A stretch of DNA of 64,000 bases from Microbacterium gallinarum (GTDB taxonomy: Bacteria > Actinomycetota > Actinomycetes > Actinomycetales > Microbacteriaceae), in the NCBI RefSeq assembly GCF_014837165.1, contig NZ_JACSPM010000001.1, forward strand, positions 1,322,304-1,386,303, in the 5' to 3' direction. Position numbers and translations under genes: made by a program. Below are positions 44,743 through 54,933 of this stretch, one piece after another. Below the pieces are notes generated by a model. It did no database searches and was not told the DNA's origin. It was given only the letters and a program-made list of their open reading frames with translations. The stretch's first letter is position 1. Every line of letters starts with the position of its first letter.

Positions 44743-45294
44743 ATGCGCGCGGCCGACATCCAGAGCGAACTGACCGAGATCCTCGTCACCGAGGAGCAGA
44801 TCCGAGAGAAGCTCGAGGAGATCGCGGCCCGCGTCGCCGAGGACTACGCGGGCAAGGACCTGCTGCTCGTCGGCGTGCTCAAGGGCGCGGTCATGGTGAT
44901 GGCGGACTTCTCGCGCTACCTGCCGTCGTCGGTGCCGATGGACTGGATGGCGGTCTCGTCGTACGGCGCCGGCACCAAGTCGAGCGGCGTGGTGCAGATC
45001 CGCAAGGACCTCGACACCGACCTGCACGACAAGCACGTGCTGATCGTCGAGGACATCATCGACTCCGGTCTGACCCTCAGCTGGCTGCTCGAGAACTTCG
45101 AGTCGCGCGGCGCCGCCTCGATCGAGGTCTTCGCCCTGCTGCGCAAGCCCGAGGCCGCGAAGGTGCAGGTCGACTGCAAGTACGTCGGCTTCGACATCCC
45201 GAACGAGTTCGTCATCGGGTACGGCCTGGACTACGCCGAGAAGTACCGCAACCTGCGCGACGTCGCGGTGCTCGCCCCGCACGTCTACTCGTAG
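44743..45294 (+). CDS. hpt: Hypoxanthine phosphoribosyltransferase
   Basis: Purine salvage enzyme making IMP/GMP from hypoxanthine/guanine and PRPP. 183 residues, normal. The PRPP-binding loop is VLIVEDIIDSGLTL, with two acidic residues before the loop. It sits between tilS and ftsH, the standard bacterial order. Its own leaderless promoter overlaps the tilS stop. Confidence 0.97.
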   Translation: MRAADIQSELTEILVTEEQIREKLEEIAARVAEDYAGKDLLLVGVLKGAVMVMADFSRYLPSSVPMDWMAVSSYGAGTKSSGVVQIRKDLDTDLHDKHVLIVEDIIDSGLTLSWLLENFESRGAASIEVFALLRKPEAAKVQVDCKYVGFDIPNEFVIGYGLDYAEKYRNLRDVAVLAPHVYS

Positions 45295-45383
45295 CCCGAC
45301 GCGTTCCGTCTCGCTCGCTCGCCCGACGCGACCGCTGCTTACGCCGTCGGCGAATGCACAGTCAGCGCCTAGGAACCCCGCGA

Positions 45384-45389
45384 TACCCT
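45384..45389 (+). promoter_or_regulatory. Candidate -10 box of ftsH
   Basis: TACCCT, 78 nt upstream of the ftsH ATG, in the 170-base gap after hpt. No clear -35. Confidence 0.35.
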
Positions 45390-45467
45390 GATCCCACCGC
45401 TTCGCGCGCCATTCTGTAGACGCGCAGCGGGTTCGCAGACGAAAGGGATCGGGCGCGCGCCCGCACC

Positions 45468-47474
<2,007 letters not shown>

Positions 47475-47483
47475 GCTCCCGTC

Positions 47484-48071
47484 ATGGCCGTCGACCGAGA
47501 GCGCGTCGCCGCGCTCGTGCGCGAGCTGCTCGAGGCGATCGGGGAAGACCCGGATCGCCCCGGGCTGAAGCTCACCCCGGGCCGGGTGGCCGACGCGTAC
47601 GCGGAATTCTTCGCCGGAGTGGGGGAGGATGCCGCGGCCCCGCTCGCGCACACGATCTCGGTGACCCGCGGGCCCGCCCCCGAGACGCTTCCCTCCGGTG
47701 CCGTGATGGTCCGCGACATCCGCTTCCGCTCGATCTGCGAGCACCACCTGCTGCCTTTCCGCGGGCATGCGCACATCGCATACCTTCCCGGCGAGCAGGT
47801 CGTCGGTCTCGGCGCCCTGCCGAAAGTGGTCGACATCCTCTCGTCGCGGCCGCAGGTGCAGGAGCGGCTTGGCGAGCAGATCGCCGACGCGATCGCCGGA
47901 TCGCTCGACACCCGCGGCGTGCTGGTCGTGCTGGACGCGACCCACGAGTGCGTCACGATGCGCGGAGGACGGCAGTCGGATGCCTCGACCGTCACGATCG
48001 CCGCTCGTGGAGAGCTCGCCGAGCCGGCGGCGCGCGCCGAGCTCATCGTGCTGCTCGGGAGCCGCGAATGA
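47484..48071 (+). CDS. folE: GTP cyclohydrolase I
   Basis: First step of folate synthesis, GTP to 7,8-dihydroneopterin triphosphate. 195 residues, normal. Zinc-site Cys and His in SICEHHLLPFRGHAH and second Cys in ATHECVTMRG; GLGALPKVVDIL is also typical. The stop overlaps the folP ATG (ATGA). Head of the folE-folP-folB-folK group. Confidence 0.97.
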   Translation: MAVDRERVAALVRELLEAIGEDPDRPGLKLTPGRVADAYAEFFAGVGEDAAAPLAHTISVTRGPAPETLPSGAVMVRDIRFRSICEHHLLPFRGHAHIAYLPGEQVVGLGALPKVVDILSSRPQVQERLGEQIADAIAGSLDTRGVLVVLDATHECVTMRGGRQSDASTVTIAARGELAEPAARAELIVLLGSRE

Positions 48072-48910
48072 CGCTCGTCATGGGCATCGTGAACGTCACG
48101 CCCGACTCCTTCAGCGACGGGGGCCGGTTCCTCGACGCTGATTCCGCGATCGCGCACGGGCTCTCCCTCCGTCAGCAGGGCGCCGACATCCTCGACGTCG
48201 GCGGCGAGTCGACCCGGCCGGGCTCCGAGCGAGTCGACCCGGCCGTCGAGCAGGAGCGCGTGCTGCCGGTCGTGCGCGCGCTCGCCGAAGCGGGCGTCTA
48301 CGTCAGCATCGACACCATGAACGCGTCGACCGCGGCGGCCGCCGTCGAGGCGGGCGCGCGCCTGGTGAACGACGTGTCGGGCGGACTCGCCGATCCCGGT
48401 CTGCTCGCCGCGGTCGCAGCATCCGGTGCCGACATCGCCCTCGGGCACTGGCGCGGGCCGTCGGCCGACATGTACGCCCGCGCCGCGTACGCCGACGTCG
48501 CGGCCGAGGTGATCGCCGAGCTGAGCGGACGCGTCGATGCCGCCGCGGCTGCCGGCATCCCACCGTCACGCGTCATCGTCGACCCGGGCATCGGGTTCGG
48601 CAAGAAGGGCGAGCAGAACTGGGCGACGCTGCGGGCCACGGAGCGCATCGCCGCCATGGGGCATCGCGTGCTCATCGGCACGAGCCGCAAGCGGTTCCTC
48701 GCCGAGTCGCTCGGCGCGGCCGGCGGCGATCCGTCCGATGTGAGCGAGAGTCGGCGCGACCTCGCGACCGCGGTCACCAGCGTGCTCGCCGCGCAGGCGG
48801 GCGCATGGGCGGTGCGTGTGCACGACGTGGCCGCGACCCGTGACGCGCTGAGCGTCGCGACGGCGTGGGAAGGGGAGAGCCGATGGGCGGCGCAGACGAG
48901 ATCACTCTGA
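48068..48910 (+). CDS. folP: Dihydropteroate synthase
   Basis: Condenses pABA with hydroxymethyl-dihydropterin diphosphate; the sulfonamide target. 280 residues. TIM-barrel signatures MGIVNVTPDSFSDGG, GGESTRPGS and GTSRKRFLAES are present. The ATG overlaps the folE stop by 4 nt. It overlaps the folB start by 28 bases at its 3' end. Confidence 0.97.
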   Translation: MTLVMGIVNVTPDSFSDGGRFLDADSAIAHGLSLRQQGADILDVGGESTRPGSERVDPAVEQERVLPVVRALAEAGVYVSIDTMNASTAAAAVEAGARLVNDVSGGLADPGLLAAVAASGADIALGHWRGPSADMYARAAYADVAAEVIAELSGRVDAAAAAGIPPSRVIVDPGIGFGKKGEQNWATLRATERIAAMGHRVLIGTSRKRFLAESLGAAGGDPSDVSESRRDLATAVTSVLAAQAGAWAVRVHDVAATRDALSVATAWEGESRWAAQTRSL

Positions 48911-49257
48911 CTGGGCTCCGCGTCTTCGGGCGCCACGGCGTCTACGACGAGGAGCGTCGTGTCGGGCAGGACTTCGTGGTCGACGTCACGCTGCGCCTCG
49001 ACACGCGGCGGGCGGCGGCGACCGACGACGTGGCCGACACCGTGCACTACGGCGAACTGGCCGAGCAGATCGCGGTGATCGTGGGCGGCGAGCCGGTCGA
49101 CCTGCTCGAGACCCTCGCCGCCCGCATCGCGGATCAGGTGCTCACCGCCGACCTCGTCGACGGTGTGCGCGTGACGGTGCACAAGCCGTACGCGCCGATT
49201 CCGCTCTCGTTCACCGACGTCTCCGTCACGATCGAACGCGCTCGGGGGACCCGATGA
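48883..49257 (+). CDS. folB: Dihydroneopterin aldolase
   Basis: Makes 6-hydroxymethyl-dihydropterin. 124 residues, normal. Signature ITLTGLRVFGRHGVYDEER, the substrate Glu in VDLLETLAARIAD and the Lys in VTVHKPYAPIPL. I chose the ATG at 48883 because AAGGGGAGAG precedes it; it overlaps the end of folP. The stop overlaps the folK ATG. Confidence 0.95.
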   Translation: MGGADEITLTGLRVFGRHGVYDEERRVGQDFVVDVTLRLDTRRAAATDDVADTVHYGELAEQIAVIVGGEPVDLLETLAARIADQVLTADLVDGVRVTVHKPYAPIPLSFTDVSVTIERARGTR

Positions 49258-49787
49258 ACCGGCGTCTGGCTCAGGGCTTCCAGGGCGACACCCCGCGCAC
49301 CGGCCGCGCACCCGTGGATGCGGTGGTCGCGCTCGGCGCGAACCTCGGAGATCGTGCGGCGACGATGTCGGCGGCGATCGAGGCGCTGCGACGACTGCCG
49401 CTCGTCGACACGGTGCGTGCGTCGGAGCCGGTCGAGTCGGTCGCGGTGAAGCCGGACGGCCCGGACGCCTCCGCCCCGTCGTATCTCAACGCGGTCGCGC
49501 TCGTCACCACGCGGCTGGCCCCGTCGGTGCTGCTCGCGTATCTGCACGCGATCGAGGAGCACCACGGCCGGAAGCGCCGCGAGCGGTGGGGCGATCGCAC
49601 GCTCGACCTCGACCTGATCGCGTACGGCGACCTCCGCAGCGACGACCCCGATCTGCTCCTGCCGCACCCGCGCGCCGCCGAGCGCGATTTCGTGCTGGAG
49701 CCGTGGCTCTCGATCGACCCCGAGGCGACGCTGCCGGGGTCCGGTCGGGTCGACGCCCTGCTCGCGAAGCTCCGAGGGGACCGATGA
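49254..49787 (+). CDS. folK: HPPK, 2-amino-4-hydroxy-6-hydroxymethyldihydropteridine diphosphokinase
   Basis: Pyrophosphorylates the pterin for dihydropteroate synthase. 177 residues. Motifs VVALGANLGDRAATM, RWGDRTLDLDLIAYG and LLPHPRAAERDFVLEP are characteristic. ATGA overlap with folB and with the next gene. Confidence 0.96.
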   Translation: MNRRLAQGFQGDTPRTGRAPVDAVVALGANLGDRAATMSAAIEALRRLPLVDTVRASEPVESVAVKPDGPDASAPSYLNAVALVTTRLAPSVLLAYLHAIEEHHGRKRRERWGDRTLDLDLIAYGDLRSDDPDLLLPHPRAAERDFVLEPWLSIDPEATLPGSGRVDALLAKLRGDR

Positions 49788-50278
49788 AGCGCACGGGAGC
49801 CGGCATCCTTCTCGTCGCCGCCGCCCTCGGCGTCGCGGCGGGATTCCTCCTCGACCAGGTTCTGACGTCGTCGGGGCGTGCCACCTTCACGCCCGCGGTC
49901 ACCCTTCCGATCCTGCTGGTGATGCTCGGCGCGGTGGTCGTCGTGCTCGCCGTGCCGATCCGGCAGGCGACGCGCGGCTCGGCGTCGAAGATGGTGAACC
50001 CGTTCCGCGCCGTCCGCGTGGCGATGCTCGCGAAGGCGGCCAGCATCGTCGGCGCGGCCATCGGCGGGGTGGCGCTCGGACTGCTGCTGTTCCTCGTGAC
50101 CCGACCCGTCGTGCCGTCGATAGGCTCGATGGCGACGGTGATCGCGACCGCGATCTGCGGGGCTCTCCTCGTGGCCGCCGCGCTGGTCGCGGAGCATCTG
50201 TGCACCATCCGGAAGGACGATGATGACGAACACCCCGGCGGGGATCCCGGACTCGAGCCCCGCATCCACGGGCACTGA
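49784..50278 (+). CDS. DUF3180 membrane protein
   Basis: 164 residues with four membrane helices (start MKRTGAGILLVAAALGVAAG, and three more). Matches the small DUF3180 family found behind folK in actinobacteria. No catalytic motif; function unknown. ATG overlaps the folK stop. Its last about 20 residues, hydrophilic and Asp-rich, are read from DNA that also encodes the start of the next gene in another frame (59-nt overlap). Confidence 0.88.
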   Translation: MKRTGAGILLVAAALGVAAGFLLDQVLTSSGRATFTPAVTLPILLVMLGAVVVVLAVPIRQATRGSASKMVNPFRAVRVAMLAKAASIVGAAIGGVALGLLLFLVTRPVVPSIGSMATVIATAICGALLVAAALVAEHLCTIRKDDDDEHPGGDPGLEPRIHGH

Positions 50279-50804
50279 CCCGGCGGCCGGAGGCTACGCC
50301 GGCCTGGCCGAGCCGCGCTCCGAGAACCGCCTCGTGCTGGAGTCGGGGGTGTGGCACCAGATCTCGCCCAAATACGTGCGGGTGCAGTTCATCTCGACCG
50401 GCTCGTTCCTGCTGATCGTCGTCGCGGCGATGCTCGTGCTCACGCTGCTGATGCACCAGACGTGGGCCTGGATCCCGGGCGGAATCCTGACCGTGATCCT
50501 CGTATGGACGCTCGCGATCCTGCCCCGCCAGGCTCGCTCGATCGGCTATCAGCTGCGGGAGGACGACCTGGTGTTCCGCCGAGGGATCCTGTGGCAGCGC
50601 TTCGTCGCCGTGCCGTACGGCCGGATGCAGCTCGTCGACATCACGCACGGCCCGCTCGACCGTGGCTTCGGTATCGCGCAGCTCAAGTTCGTCACCGCCG
50701 CGGCGACGACGGGCGTGGTGATCCCCGGCCTCGAGCAGCAGACCGCCGAGACGCTGCGCGACCACCTCATCGAGGTCGCAGAGAGCCGGCGCACGGGGCT
50801 ATGA
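50220..50804 (+). CDS. Bacterial PH-domain membrane protein (YdbS-like)
   Basis: 194 residues: hydrophilic start, two membrane helices (about 60-100), then a bacterial PH-like (bPH2) domain with FRRGILWQRFVAVPYGRMQ and DRGFGIAQLKFVTAA. The ATG at 50220 overlaps the upstream DUF3180 gene by 59 nt; ATG at 50223 or a later start would shorten the overlap. YdbS/YdbT pairs are membrane proteins of unknown job. The stop overlaps the next gene's ATG. Confidence 0.85.
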   Translation: MMTNTPAGIPDSSPASTGTDPAAGGYAGLAEPRSENRLVLESGVWHQISPKYVRVQFISTGSFLLIVVAAMLVLTLLMHQTWAWIPGGILTVILVWTLAILPRQARSIGYQLREDDLVFRRGILWQRFVAVPYGRMQLVDITHGPLDRGFGIAQLKFVTAAATTGVVIPGLEQQTAETLRDHLIEVAESRRTGL

Positions 50805-52636
50805 CAGATCCGACTCCGTCGCCCGACGCTCCGCCGCAGGAGCTCGTGCGCTCGCCCCTCAGCGACGGCGAATGGCATCGCCTGCACCCGCTCACCCCCC
50901 TGCTGCGGGGCGGCCTGTTCCTGCTCGTCGTGATCGGCATCGTGATCGCGAACCTGCGCGACCGGCTGGTGTTCCTGTTCCTGCCGTGGCTCGCGCCCGA
51001 GCTCGGCGACGAGCTCGGCGAAGAGGTGCGCGAATGGGAAGGTGCCGGCGACCCCATCGACTTCATCGTCGCCAACAACCTCTACATCCTCGCGCTGCTC
51101 TCGGTCCTCGCGGCGCTCATCGTGATCGTCGCGGTGTTCTACATGTCGTGGCGCTTCCACACGTTCCGGATCACCGACGACGACGTCGAGGTGCGCAGCG
51201 GCATCCTGTTCCGCACGCAGCGCCGCGCGCCGCTCGACCGCGTGCAGGGCGTGAATCTCACGCGGCCGATGATCGCCCGGCTGCTGGGCATGGCCAAGCT
51301 CGAGGTGGTGGGCGCGGGGACCGACTCGAACGTCAAGCTGGAGTATCTCTCGACGGCCAATGCCGAGGCCGTGCGCGCGGACATCCTGCGGCTCGCCTCC
51401 GGCAGAAGACTCACGGATGCGGCGTCCCACGCCGCGCCGGCACGTCCGGCGGGTCGCGTGGCCGCGCTCGGGCAGACCGTCGGCCGTGAGCTCACCGGCC
51501 TCATCGAAGGACCTGAACTGCCCGTCGCGGTGCCCGACTCTGTCGTCAACATCCCGATCGGTCGGCTCGTGGCATCCCATCTCGTCAGCATGTCGACGGT
51601 GGGGCTCCTGGTCGCCGCGGTCGCGATCGGCGTCGGGGTCTCACAGGGCGTGACCTGGCTGCTGTTCGGCTTCGTGCCCGCGATCATCGGCTTCGGCGCC
51701 TACTGGGTGCGCTCGATCGTGCGTTCGCTGCGGTACTCGATCGCGCCGACGCCCGACGGCGTGCGCATCACGTTCGGGCTGCTCACGACGATCACCGAGA
51801 TCGTGCCGCCGGGCCGCATCCATGCCGTCGAGGTGACCCAGCCGATCCTGTGGCGGCCCGCGGGCTGGTGGATGATCCGCATCAACCGGCTGACCGGGCG
51901 CAGCGCGACCGATGCCAACACCGACCAGTTCACGACGGTGCTGCCGGTGGGCACGTCCGCAGACGTCGAGCGGGTGCTGCGGCTGGTGCAGCCGCACGTC
52001 GCCGAGATCGAGTGGCCGCTGATCGTCGAGCAGGGCGTGCTCGGGCCTCGGGACCAGGACTCCTTCACGAACTCGCCGCGGCGCGCGTGGTGGATCCGGC
52101 CGTTCTCCTACCGGCGCAACGGCTTCCGTCTCACGCCCGACGTGCTGCTGCTGCGGCGCGGGGTCGTGTGGCGCAAGCTCGCGATCCTGCCGCTCGCCCG
52201 CCTGCAGAGCATAGGGCTGCACCAGGGGCCGCTGGACAGACTGACAGGCGTCGCATCGCTGCGTGGCCACGTCGTGAGCGGGCCGGTGTACGCGCACCTC
52301 GCCGCGATCGATCGCGATGAGGCGCTGCGCCTGTTCGACGACGTCGCTCATGCCAGCGTCGACGCGGCAGGCGAGGATCGCTCGCACCGATGGGCGGAGG
52401 CCGAACTGGATCCCGCGGAGGCGGCGGTCGCCGGGCATGGTGCGCCCGATGCGTCGACGCCGCGTGCGGACGAGCCTGAGGAGCCGGCAGTGCCCGTAAC
52501 GGAATCGCCCGCCGAGCCGGCAGTGCCCGTAACGGAGTCGCCCGCGGAGCCGGCAGCGTCCGCAACGGAGCCGGCGGCCGAAGCCGAGGCTCCCGCGGCG
52601 CGGATCGCCTCCGACGGGAGCGCGCATGAATCGTGA
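50801..52636 (+). CDS. Bacterial PH-domain membrane protein (YdbT-like)
   Basis: 611 residues with three bPH2 modules, each with the pattern of a rim Arg/Gln (for example RSGILFRTQRRAPLDRVQGV, RRGVVWRKLAILPLARLQSI) interleaved with membrane helices. Partner of the preceding YdbS-like gene, with ATGA overlap. The C-terminal about 100 residues are low-complexity, including an 11-residue unit EPAVPVTESPA in tandem, coded by three 33-base repeats at 52481-52579. Confidence 0.9.
   Translation: MTDPTPSPDAPPQELVRSPLSDGEWHRLHPLTPLLRGGLFLLVVIGIVIANLRDRLVFLFLPWLAPELGDELGEEVREWEGAGDPIDFIVANNLYILALLSVLAALIVIVAVFYMSWRFHTFRITDDDVEVRSGILFRTQRRAPLDRVQGVNLTRPMIARLLGMAKLEVVGAGTDSNVKLEYLSTANAEAVRADILRLASGRRLTDAASHAAPARPAGRVAALGQTVGRELTGLIEGPELPVAVPDSVVNIPIGRLVASHLVSMSTVGLLVAAVAIGVGVSQGVTWLLFGFVPAIIGFGAYWVRSIVRSLRYSIAPTPDGVRITFGLLTTITEIVPPGRIHAVEVTQPILWRPAGWWMIRINRLTGRSATDANTDQFTTVLPVGTSADVERVLRLVQPHVAEIEWPLIVEQGVLGPRDQDSFTNSPRRAWWIRPFSYRRNGFRLTPDVLLLRRGVVWRKLAILPLARLQSIGLHQGPLDRLTGVASLRGHVVSGPVYAHLAAIDRDEALRLFDDVAHASVDAAGEDRSHRWAEAELDPAEAAVAGHGAPDASTPRADEPEEPAVPVTESPAEPAVPVTESPAEPAASATEPAAEAEAPAARIASDGSAHES
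52481..52579 (+). repeat. 33-bp tandem repeat in coding sequence
   Basis: Units at 52481, 52514 and 52547; the first two differ at two positions, the third is more diverged. All in frame. Confidence 0.8.
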
Positions 52637-53339
52637 CGGGCGCCTCGGCGTCGGGATCATCGGCGCCGGTCGCGTCGGCCCCGTGATCGGCGCGGCGCTC
52701 GCCGGTGCGGGGCACGCGCTCACCGGGATCACGAAGGGCTCCGACCCCGAGCGCGTGGAGGCGATCCTTCCCGGGGTCCCGGTGCTCGAAGCAACCGAGG
52801 TCGTCCGGCGGAGCGAGCTCGTGGTGCTCGCTGTGCCGCACGACCAGCTCGAAGGGCTGGTCTCGGGCCTCGCGGCCGTGGGCGCCTGGCAGCCGGGGCA
52901 GCTCGTGCTGCACACCGATGCCGCATACGGCACGGGGGTGCTGGGGCCGGCCATGGCGCAGGGCGCGATCCCGCTCGCAGTGCATCCCGCGATCGTCTTC
53001 GCGGGCACCTCGATGGACCTGCGGGCGCTGTCGACGGGGTACGCAGCAGTGACGGCGCCCGGGCCGGTGCTGCCGATCGCGCAGGCGCTCGCGGTCGAGC
53101 TCGGTTGCGAGCCCGTCGTGGTCGCCGAGGACGACCGCGCGACGTACGCCGAGGCGGTCGAGGCGGCGACCGAGTTCTCGCGATCGATCGTGCGCCAGGC
53201 AGCGGGGCTGCTCGGCCAGGCCGGGGTTCCCCACCCGGGGGCGTTCCTCTCCGCGCTCGTGCACACCACGGTCGACCATGCCCTCGCCGATGCGGGTTCC
53301 GGGGCTCCCGGCGAACCCGCCGATACGATCGACGGATGA
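52626..53339 (+). CDS. Rossmann-fold/DUF2520 protein next to panC
   Basis: 237 residues. N-terminal NAD(P)-binding fold (VGIIGAGRVGPVIGAAL) and a C-terminal DUF2520 helical domain (EAATEFSRSIVRQA). This family commonly sits beside panC in actinobacteria; it resembles ketopantoate reductase in layout but the catalytic Lys/Asn pattern is not evident, so the reaction is not assigned. It overlaps the PH-protein gene by 11 nt and the panC ATG by 4 nt. Confidence 0.88.
   Translation: MNRDGRLGVGIIGAGRVGPVIGAALAGAGHALTGITKGSDPERVEAILPGVPVLEATEVVRRSELVVLAVPHDQLEGLVSGLAAVGAWQPGQLVLHTDAAYGTGVLGPAMAQGAIPLAVHPAIVFAGTSMDLRALSTGYAAVTAPGPVLPIAQALAVELGCEPVVVAEDDRATYAEAVEAATEFSRSIVRQAAGLLGQAGVPHPGAFLSALVHTTVDHALADAGSGAPGEPADTIDG
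53324..53329 (+). promoter_or_regulatory. -10 box, leaderless internal panC promoter
   Basis: TACGAT inside the end of the DUF2520 gene, 6 nt before the panC ATG. Confidence 0.5.
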
Positions 53340-54184
53340 TCAGCACCGCCGACGAGCTGCGCGCCCGGCTGGCAGACGCCAGAGCCGCAGCTCCCCAGGG
53401 GGCCCGGATCGCGCTCATCTCGACGATCGGCGCTCTCCACGACGGCCACATCGACCTCGTCCACCGCGCGCGCGAAGTCGCCGACATCGTCGTGGTGTCG
53501 GTCTTCGTGAATCCGCTGCGGTTCGCCACCACGGCGGAGTTCGCGGCGTACCCGCGCACGCCCGACGAGGACGCGCGGCTGCTGGAGTCGCTCGGCGTCG
53601 ACGTGGTCTTCATGCCCGACGCCGCCGAGCTGCTGCCGAACGGCACGGCCACGACGAAGGTCAGCGCGGGCGACCTCGGGCTGCGTTACGAGGGTCGGGC
53701 GCGCCCGTTCTACTTCGACGGGCTGCTCACGGTCGAGGCGAAGCTCCTCAACCTCGTGCGACCCGACGTCGCGGTCTACGGCGAGCGCGATCCGCAGCGC
53801 ATCTTCCTCGTGCGTCGCATGATCCGCGACCTCTGCTTCGACGTCGAGGTGGCCACGGTCGAGACGGTGCGAGGTGACGACGGTCTGCCCGTGTCGACGC
53901 GCGTCGGCATGCTGGAGGACCGCGACCTCGCCGCCGCCGGCCTGCTGCCCGCCGCTCTCGATGCCGCGGCGTCGAACGCCGACCGCGGCGTGGACGCCTG
54001 CATCGCCGCGGCGCAGTCGACCCTCATGGGCGAGCCGCGGATCCGTCTGGAGTACCTCAGCGTCGTCGATCCCGGTTCCTTCCTTCCGGTCGACGAAGGC
54101 CACCGCGGCCCTGCGCTCGCGCTCATCGCGGCGAGTGTGGCGGGGCACCGGTTCATCGACAGCGCGCAGATCTATATCGACTGA
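53336..54184 (+). CDS. panC: Pantothenate synthetase
   Basis: Joins pantoate and beta-alanine. 282 residues, normal. Family segments STIGALHDGHIDLV, VSVFVNPLRF (Phe-Val-Asn-Pro with Arg in place of the usual Gln), YGERDPQRIFLVRRM and STRVGMLEDRDL. The His in GALHDGH is kept. ATGA overlap with the DUF2520 gene, plus a possible internal promoter. After it the DNA holds only gene remnants until lysS. Confidence 0.93.
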   Translation: MISTADELRARLADARAAAPQGARIALISTIGALHDGHIDLVHRAREVADIVVVSVFVNPLRFATTAEFAAYPRTPDEDARLLESLGVDVVFMPDAAELLPNGTATTKVSAGDLGLRYEGRARPFYFDGLLTVEAKLLNLVRPDVAVYGERDPQRIFLVRRMIRDLCFDVEVATVETVRGDDGLPVSTRVGMLEDRDLAAAGLLPAALDAAASNADRGVDACIAAAQSTLMGEPRIRLEYLSVVDPGSFLPVDEGHRGPALALIAASVAGHRFIDSAQIYID

Positions 54185-54185
54185 C

Positions 54186-54300
54186 GCTTCGGAGGCGGAC
54201 ACTCCCGTCACCCGGATCGGCGGACCGGCTGGTCTCGTCGAGTGGGATGGGTGGCGCATCCTTCCCGATCCGCTCGGCGTCCCGTCGACATCGCCTGAAG
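54186..54300 (+). pseudogene. Fragment of an MBL-fold hydrolase gene
   Basis: In one frame the DNA reads TPVTRIGGPAGLVEWDGWRI followed by LPDPLGVP, which matches the N-terminal strands of MBL-fold metallohydrolases (typical T-R-I-G-G-P-T-A-L-I-E). No start codon precedes it, and the HxHxDH zinc motif that should follow is missing. Remnant by recognition only. Confidence 0.4.
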
Positions 54301-54375
54301 GCTGGCGGCGTGCGGCCGCCCGTGCCGGACGCCCGCGCAGGGGAGGCGGGCGCCGAGCGGATCGGGGAGACTGGA

Positions 54376-54770
54376 CCCATATGGGACACACCGCAGGAGA
54401 CCCATCCGCTGGCGACAGCGCAGGACGAGACGAGCTGGATCCACCCTGAGCTCCTCGCCGCCTGCCGGCGGGTCATCGGCGTCACCCGCACCACCGGTAC
54501 GCAGACGTTCACCGGTACGACCTCCCGTGACGAGGCGAGCTTCGCCCGGGTTCGACATCGTTCTCAGCAGCGATGCCGCTGAGAACGTCCGCACCCCGCT
54601 CGTCATCGATGTCCGTGTCGACGCCGCTCAGCGCACCCTCTCCACCGCGGAAGCGCTCGGCGTCCTCTGCCACCGCGCCGCGTCCGGCGACAGCGATGCG
54701 CAGGAGTCCCTGCTGAAGCTCGTCGGCGCCGACTACTACGCCTACCTCACCCGGTTCGCCCGCGACACCC
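54376..54770 (+). pseudogene. Frameshifted coding remnant, unknown family
   Basis: Two frames with strong G/C bias at third positions abut near 54548. The first reads DETSWIHPELLAACRRVIG and GTQTFTGTTSRDEASFAR. The second continues FDIVLSSDAAENVRTPLVID, then LGVLCHRAASGDSDAQESLL and DYYAYLTRFARD. Joined by a +1 shift they would be one protein; no family recognised. Confidence 0.4.
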
Positions 54771-54897
54771 CGGATCCGGTCCCACGCCCTGACCCGCCGC
54801 GAGGCCGCGCCCCCGATCCGATGGTCACCCAGCCGAGCCGCAGTCTCCCCGGCGAGGACCCTGAACGTGAGGGCAGGGACCGCCGAGGCCGCGCAGA

Positions 54898-54903
54898 TAG
54901 ACT
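54898..54903 (+). promoter_or_regulatory. Candidate -10 box of lysS
   Basis: TAGACT, 30 nt upstream of the lysS ATG; an AGGAG ribosome site at 54921-54925 follows, so this transcript would be leadered. Confidence 0.5.
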
Positions 54904-54933
54904 TGGCGGCGACTTTTGCGAGGAGCCCCGTCG

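Larger units (their letters stand above)
54185..54933. other. Gene-debris region between panC and lysS
   Basis: 750 bases without an intact gene. It holds the MBL-fold fragment, a frameshifted coding remnant (about 54376-54770) and the lysS promoter region. Confidence 0.6.

Noticed and set aside
54208..54606. Minus-strand open frame between panC and lysS
   Set aside because: No recognisable protein, and the plus-strand frames at this place have clear family-like or G/C-biased coding traces.
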